NCBI GenBank assembly: GCA_020152595.1
Contig: JAIGNY010001437.1
Span: 1,709,501 to 1,773,500, forward strand
DNA length: 64,000 nucleotides
Direction: 5' to 3'
Origin: Chiridota heheva
Taxonomy: Eukaryota > Echinodermata > Holothuroidea > Apodida > Chiridotidae
This document shows, piece after piece, positions 57,584 through 64,000 of the stretch (positions are counted from its first letter, which is position 1; every line of letters begins with the position of its first letter). The position numbers and the translations under genes were made by a program. The notes under the pieces are model-generated. The model was not told where the DNA came from, made no database searches, and was given only the letters and a program-made list of their open reading frames with translations.

Positions 57584-57990
57584 AATACGTCGACGACGAC
57601 GAGTGAACACACAATTTCAATGGCGGGGTCGTCGCATGTGTATTAAGTTATGATAGTAGCAATGCTATCACGAAACGCTTAATACGACCCAGACGAGAAC
57701 ACAGGTACGACCTACGGACAGACATTACATCGACAACCAAGTTAATGTCCACGGCCTTTGATAGCCAGTTGCGGTGCACTGGCGAAAAAATACGTCGCCG
57801 ACGTCGAGTGAACACACAATTACAATGACGGGGTCGTCGCCTGCGTATTCGGTTATGATAGTAACAATGCTATCACGAAACGCTTAATACGACCCGGACG
57901 AGAACACAGGTACGACGTACGGACAGACATAACATCGACAACCAAGTCAATGTCCACGGCCTTTGATAACTAGTTGTGGTACACTGGCGT
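57584..57990 (+). repeat. 203-bp tandem duplication
   Basis: Copies 57584-57786 and 57787-57990 share AATACGTCG, GTCGAGTGAACACACAATT-like, GGGGTCGTCGC, AATGCTATCACGAAACGC, TTAATACGACCC, GACGAGAACACAGGTACGAC and GTCCACGGCCTTTGATA, with about 92% identity. They abut the tRNA-like sequence and, read on the minus strand, form its downstream body. Confidence 0.9.
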
Positions 57991-57992
57991 GT

Positions 57993-58068
57993 CTACCCAA
58001 CCCATGCTTAAACCCGGGGCCTCGTGGTCTGTAGACAGGTATGATAACCGCTACACCACAGTAGGTAG
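57993..58068 (-). mobile_element. tRNA-like head of a SINE
   Basis: On the minus strand 76 nt begin CTACCTA and end TGGGTAG, a 7-bp acceptor-like stem with one G-U. Box A-like TGGTGTAGCGG and a degenerate box B (GGTTTAAGC) follow at tRNA spacing. The anticodon arm does not fold canonically, so this is a SINE head or tRNA pseudogene rather than a working tRNA. With the duplicated 203-bp body it makes a roughly 485-bp unit. Confidence 0.5.
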
Positions 58069-58984
58069 ATAAAAACTACGTGTGCAATGACTTATATTTA
58101 TAGTGGCAGCTAGCATGTTTCACTCAAGTTAATTGAAAGATTCAAACGCTGAGTGCATAGCCAGAAAGCTGTCATAAAGTTTTGTTTTTTCATCTGTTAA
58201 TAATTTATGTGAATTGCTAAAACATTTTCGCTAATGCTACATTTGATTTGCCATAGATATTTCAGTTATGCAAAAGTGTATTCCTGGTGTATTTTACAAT
58301 CACGTGATAAGAGGTATCTCGTCCCAAGAGAATATATACACAAAACGTCACAAATAACTAAGTAAATTATATACATGACGTCACCTTGGTGGAATAATGT
58401 ATTTTAACATGGCTGCATGGTCATTCATTGGCTTGTGTTGCAAATACTTTGTCCAATCAGAAACTTTGATTTGTATTGTATTTCATTTCATGTTAAAACG
58501 ATAGGACCTCTAATAATTCATACAAATGTTGAAATGTTACAAAAAAAATGGTCAACACTGCCAATACGATCAGTCAAAATAAAGGCACCTTCACCTGTCT
58601 GCCTCTTCGCGTGTAAACGTGTTTATTGTTTCAGTTTGATTCCTCGTCATAAATTACAATAACATCGATATCAAACCTGTTCTTGCATAGCTATATCTCA
58701 TTATACATATCATGATTGGAAAATGTGATTTTCTTGTAACAAGAATCTAATTTCTATTCATGTGACCTGGTGACCATCAGACCATAGACATATCGGAATC
58801 ACTTGATGAATCGATTTAAGATGAGTTGGAATTTGAAGTAATGCATTTTCTAAGTGACATTTATGAAAACAGTTATAAATATTATCGGAAGTGAAGTATA
58901 TAGATTACAGGCAGGGAGGGGCAAGTTGATCCCGGCGTCCAAACAAAATTACATGCAAAATTGGTTAAAGTCTATAATTAAAGG
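58067..58984. other. No gene recognised
   Basis: A/T-rich DNA without a supported feature. Confidence 0.5.
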
Positions 58985-59235
58985 TCTATTATCGTCTGTA
59001 ATGTGAAGATAAATATATTTCAACTCGTGTGTTTTGATCGGTTGAAATAATGGTAAAACGTGCACTTACAGTGATATGCCAATCAGATCCGTTTTGGAAT
59101 AAAATGTACGCCGCCACATTTTAATCATGTCCTTTAACTATGACATCGTGAGAGGTGTACGAACGTAAGTGTAGAGACAAGATAGGCTAAGCTGCTTTAA
59201 AATCAATTCAAAACCATAAAAACAACCAAACCTAC
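58985..59235 (+). repeat. Dispersed repeat family F, copy 2
   Basis: Same sequence as 24700-24930 in the same orientation, at about 85% identity. Confidence 0.8.
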
Positions 59236-59298
59236 AGTGTTGCCATTAAATCAGGCTCGTAGACAACCTGACAACGCATGTCATGGGGTTTCTTGCAA

Positions 59299-59830
59299 CA
59301 GTGCTTCCACTTGCAAGGAAATTACCGGAAATTCGGGTAATTTTGATGTAAATTTCGGGAAGTGCAACAATTTCGGGTACTTTCGAGAAATCAAGGGCAG
59401 CATAAAATTGGCATGGTAACGGGTTTTTTGTCTTTCTTCAAATGTCACATAGTTTGCAACAATTACATTCGATCAGTGCTTCCAATTACAAGGAATATAT
59501 CTGAACTTTGATGTTTTCGGGAAATGCAAAAATTTCAGGTAATTTCGGGAAATCAAGGGCAGCACTGATAATAGGCTTTTTTCTTTCTTCGAGCTTTGAA
59601 ATAGTTGCTGCAGCAATTACATCCTATCAGTGCTTCCATTTACAAGAAATTTACCCAAAATTTGGAGAATTTTGATGTTTTCAACGGAAATTCGAGAAAT
59701 TTCGGGAAATAAAAAGCAATGCATTTACACGTAAATTTAAACGGTTGGTGTAATGGGCCTTTTTCAATTTCGGGAAATAGTAAGTGAAATTTGGGTAATT
59801 TCGGGATATTTATGAGTTTATTTCAGGGTT
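59299..59830 (+). repeat. Degenerate tandem repeat, about 155-175-bp units
   Basis: CAGTGCTTCCA occurs at 59299, 59474 and 59628, each followed by TACAAGGAAATTTA-like, TTTTGATGTTTTCGGGAAATG-like, ATTTCGGGAAATCAAGGGCAG and a CTTTTTTCTTTCTTC stretch. Confidence 0.75.
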
Positions 59831-60587
59831 GTGCAGAAGCACTGCCTTGCAGTATGGACCATGGGAACTGGCATGCACCCTAATAATGATTACGTATTCT
59901 TCAAAGTATAAATCATCTTGTATATTACCTTATAAAAACGTGCGAAAACTCCTCATGTTTGAGTCGATAAGATAGGTTTAATTGTTTATTCTTAGACTCT
60001 TGAAAGTTGCCTCAGCATGTTTATGCTGTAAGTTTGGGTCAAAGTAAACTAATAAAAAGTATTTTAGCAAAATCTTGATGCATGAGTCTTATTTTCATGT
60101 TTGACTTTTTACGAGTATTCTATATACAGGTATATGTATATACTGATCAATAAGCGTGTAAAATAATGTTTTACTACTGTGATAAAATAACAAAAAACTA
60201 AATAGGATGATTGTTCTAGCAAATTTGGATTGATTGTTCTAGCAAATTCGGATTGATTGAACTACCAAATTCGGATTGAAGTGAAGTGATTGGTTCCGTG
60301 CCATGGCAAAATTAAAAGCATCTTTAGATTTTGTCTCGGAAGAATAAAAAAATGTCAATTTTAGGACTGTTATGCATTCCTGCACATATTCATATGAATT
60401 GTCCACAACACCATCCAATGATTGATTTAGTTCATATTTCTTGGATTCCTTACACTCTAACTTTCATGCTTTAGTTTTTGCATTGGGCAGAAAGACTTGT
60501 TAACGGTGTGCCTTTTCCTTAGATCCACCACTTTAAAGTCCCCTCTTCAGGGATTAGTTCAGTTTTTAAGCAAGTTATAGTGTACTT
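59831..60587. other. No gene recognised; one 23-bp triplet repeat
   Basis: GATTGTTCTAGCAAATTYGGATT is present three times at about 60208-60277 (the last copy GATTGAACTACC). Nothing else. Confidence 0.55.
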
Positions 60588-61065
60588 CAAAAGAAACAAA
60601 ATGGTGAAGAAAGCATTCACAAATCTTATTCAGTTAAAGAGATACTTAAGTTTAAAGCTCTGTCTTATTTGTGTAGAAATGGCTGGTGTATTAGGTCTAC
60701 TATGGAAAGTTGATGCCTATATTAGTATTTTCTCTCATTCTTGATAATTATTAATGTATTTTAAAGAGAATTTATTCAACTTTTTTATTATTTAAATTAT
60801 TTTTCCTCAAACTTTTTCAGGTGGTAAATTATAATTACCCTTACTAGAGCCTGTTTTACTTACTTTCCTGATATATCCAATACTTTTCAACCCATGATCG
60901 CAGGACAAAATATGATATAATGCATACAGATTTTGAGGAATCTGAGGTTATGACATCACAACTACTCTGATTTCAGTCGTTTCTACACAAACGATACCAA
61001 ACTTTAAACTTAAATGTCTCCTAACAGAATAAGACTTTTGAATGCTTTCTTCACCATTGCTTCTT
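60588..61065. mobile_element. Inverted-repeat element, about 95-bp arms
   Basis: The left arm (60588-60686) contains CAAAAGAAACAAAATGGTG, AAGAAAGCATTCA and ACTTAAGTTTAAAG with TTGTGTAGAAATGGCTG. The right arm (60966-61065) is its inverse at about 80% identity (CAGTCGTTTCTACACAA ... CTTTAAACTTAAATGTCTCC ... TGAATGCTTTCTTCACCATT). The loop is about 280 bp and A/T-rich. Termini and target duplication are not defined. Confidence 0.75.
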
Positions 61066-62252
61066 TTGTTTGACCCCTGAACAAAGCCCCTTGTTACTTT
61101 TAAAAATACATGCACCGCTGTTCTTATTCTAGTATCACTGTTGCTAACGCTCAAGACTAGTGTATTTTCTTCAGATGGTGTTACTTACATCGAACCAACA
61201 CAAAATGGTTGACATATCTATACACAGATCAACCCAAATACAGACATAATAGATTAATGACTTTTAAATTGCTTATCGATTTTAATGTGAGGCGACTAGT
61301 TAATTACTTATATACCTTACACTAGGAGAGACGCGAGAGAGTGGATTTTATATTTGAATACTTTCTCTTGCAATATTGACAACATGTCAGATTATTTTCT
61401 GGTTAAGTCATGCGGGAATAGCATGTTAAAAGATGCTATTCATTTATGCGTTTACATTTGTAACTGAACCGAGGGTTCGATGACCCCGCAAAGAATCGGC
61501 CATGAATGCGGATCCTAACGGCAGATCTGAGACACGTTTACATCGAAGTTTGGAAGGTGATGTGTGAGTATTCCTCAAAAAGTCTTGATGTATCTAATTG
61601 TATTTTTTTGAGATTTTGTGGCTCAAAACTATTGGATATGCTAGTAAATAGTGATATGGAATCTAATAAACGTGAAAAAAGAAAACAAATAGTAAAAAAC
61701 TAAATATAATTTTTTAAAGATAAATAACCAATTGTTAAGAAAGTGTTGAAGAAGACATTCTTCATCGTCAGATCGTCATTTCTAAACAAATGACAAACGA
61801 GACATACTTTAGACTGGATTATCTCCTTAACGATATTCTAGTCTTAAGTTGTTTTTCACCCCTTTGTGTGTGCTTATAAGATGAACGTGCTTTATCAGAC
61901 CACTGTTACGGAATAAAAATAGAAAGGTTAGAAGAATCCTAAATCAAAATCAATGACTTAAAGTTGAAATTGAATCTGAATTCAAATTTCAAAACTTCAA
62001 GTCAGTCTTCCTTCCAGGTAATATTCAAAAACAAATAATGTTAGCCTACTTAAATATTCTAACCTGATAATGTGATGCTTATTATTCCAAGATTATAAAT
62101 GATCCAGTTCTGCGACGATAATAATATAGGTCAATTTGATGATTTCTTTTAAAGTTTTAAGTATGTAGGAGTTATGAGCTCATTAAAAGACGTTATACTG
62201 TTATAGGCCTGACAGCTGTAAGATCCACTTTTATGATATATCGGCAGACAGT
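61066..62252. other. No gene recognised
   Basis: ORF 61506-61703 has no recognisable domain. A/T-rich DNA otherwise. Confidence 0.45.
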
Positions 62253-62361
62253 TTAACCCTTTACTCTACCACGCGGCGATATTATCGCCGTTTTGGGTCA
62301 CCGTTTTTGACTCCGCCTCCCAGGCGCATTTTCGAAAAAGTGCCAGTAGAGTAAGGGTTAA
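62253..62361. mobile_element. TTAA-flanked 109-bp MITE
   Basis: TTAA then CCCTTTACTCTACCACG at the left; GTAGAGTAAGGG then TTAA at the right. Inside sits the palindrome CGGCGATATTATCGCCG. Length including TTAA sites is 109 bp. TTAA targeting suggests piggyBac or Kolobok parentage. Single copy here, followed by tandem relatives. Confidence 0.8.
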
Positions 62362-62489
62362 TCAACCCGCGACAAGTGCGCCAACTCGAAAATATATGCG
62401 CCATGATCCCAGTGGGTGGCCCAGCACCCAGCGGGTCACTGAAGCGGAACAAACCCGACTTTGCTGCCCGGAAGACAGGACCCTTCAAT

Positions 62490-63160
62490 AATTAGCCTGT
62501 GATTAAACTTTACTCTACCACACAGCGATATTATCGCTGTTTTGGGTGTCCCATCTTTGACTCCTCCCAGGCGCATTTTCAAAAAAAGTGCTGGTAGAGA
62601 GTAAGGGTTCAGGCAAAGATTGTTGATGATGGGGATTTCTGTCTCTATAACAGCCTCAATAATTAGCCTGTGATTAAACTTTACTCTACCACGCAGCGAT
62701 ATTATCGCTGTTTTGGGTGTCCCATCTTTGACTCCTCCCAGGCGCATTTTCAAAAAGTGCTGGTAGAGAGTAAGGGTTAAGGCAAAGGTGTTGATGATGG
62801 GGATTTCTGTCTCTATAACAGCCTCAATAATTAGCCTGTGATTAAACTTTACTCTACCACGCAGCGATATTATCGCTGTTTTGGGTGTCCCATCTTTGAC
62901 TCCTCCCAGGCGCATTTTCAAAAAAGTGCTGGTAGAGAGTAAGGGTTAAGGCAAAGGTTGTTGATGATGGGGATTTCTGTCTCTATAACAGCCTCAATAA
63001 TTAGCCTGTGATTAAACTTTACTCTACCACGCAGCGATATTATCGCTGTTTTGGGTGTCCCATCTTTGACTCCTCCCAGGCGCATTTTCAAAAAAGTGCT
63101 GGTAGAGAGTAAGGGTTAAGGCAAAGATTTTCGATGATGGGGATTTCTGTCTCTATAACA
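62490..63160 (+). repeat. 170-bp tandem array built on the MITE, four units
   Basis: TTACTCTACC starts at 62510, 62681, 62849 and 63019. Each unit holds a MITE-like core (GTGATTAAACTTTACTCTACC ... GGTAGAGAGTAAGGGTTAA) with palindrome CAGCGATATTATCGCTG, followed by a 60-bp spacer (GTTGATGATGGGGATTTCTG, TCTCTATAACAGCCTC). Units are about 97% identical, so amplification is recent. Minus-strand ORFs repeating MRLGGVKDG are artefacts. Confidence 0.95.
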
Positions 63161-63314
63161 GCCTCAGTCAACGAAAATTCAAGTTGACTTTAATAATAAA
63201 TATCCACACAGTAAATGAATTAAGGCAGGTTCGGTAATTCTCGATGTAAAAGAATAAGTCACAGTTAATTGTAAATTGATAAAACCTCAACGATTTTCTT
63301 GAAAACAGTCTCTT

Positions 63315-64000
<686 letters not shown>

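Noticed and set aside
57993-58068. Functional tRNA gene
   Set aside because: Acceptor stem pairs, but there is no canonical seven-base anticodon loop and box B is degenerate, so it is called a SINE head.
62436-62921. MRLGGVKDG-repeat ORF
   Set aside because: Translation of the MITE-derived 170-bp array; the frame depends on small length differences.

Overview
This is a gene-poor, repeat-dominated stretch of an animal nuclear genome. Most of it is decayed transposable elements, satellites and microsatellites. The organism looks like a marine invertebrate, with a deuterostome such as an echinoderm or hemichordate as my best guess. That guess rests on a metazoan-type U2 snRNA, a FAM124-family exon, degenerate Jockey, CR1 and Gypsy pol genes, a protein-primed DNA polymerase B relic and many MITEs. 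No single gene fixes the phylum.

Layout. 1-2.5 kb: two minus-strand LINE relics (Jockey-like, then CR1-like). 2.5-7.2 kb: minisatellites, a plus-strand LINE 3' end, nested MITEs and dispersed repeats. 7.4-9.4 kb: the first part of a Gypsy pol (RT, RNase H, start of integrase). 33.5-34.9 kb: exactly the missing remainder (integrase core, GPY/F-type region, C-terminus). So about 24 kb of other DNA separates the halves of one element. That 24 kb holds a 99-bp subterminal-type array with an inverted copy, AT microsatellites, several dispersed repeat families, at least five TIR elements, tRNA-derived SINEs and one well-preserved U2 snRNA (29.48-29.66 kb) between 115-bp direct repeats.

36.4-43.4 kb is a roughly 7-kb satellite of a 62-bp unit with a 16-bp minisatellite inside one edge. 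44.4-47.3 kb holds a PHD-finger relic, a CRE-bearing MITE, an unrecognised 175-codon ORF with hydrophobic segments and a frameshifted Maverick/Polinton-type DNA polymerase B. 48.4-49.3 kb is a 69-bp minisatellite. 51.8-52.0 kb shows a 64-bp palindromic transposon inserted inside the terminal repeat of another element. 52.6-53.5 kb is the one convincing host protein-coding segment, a FAM124 exon on the minus strand with an apparent 1-nt frameshift. 55-64 kb contains foldback elements, a tRNA-like SINE, a MITE-derived 170-bp tandem array and a long (TAA)n tract running off the end.

Function. Only the U2 snRNA (spliceosome) and the FAM124 exon look like host genes. Everything else reads as selfish or structural DNA. 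The most informative signals are the 7-bp-TSD palindromic element with an in-window empty site, base-pair-compensating changes in U2 and in two dispersed hairpin families, and the split Gypsy pol. All identifications come from reading the sequence; no database search was run.
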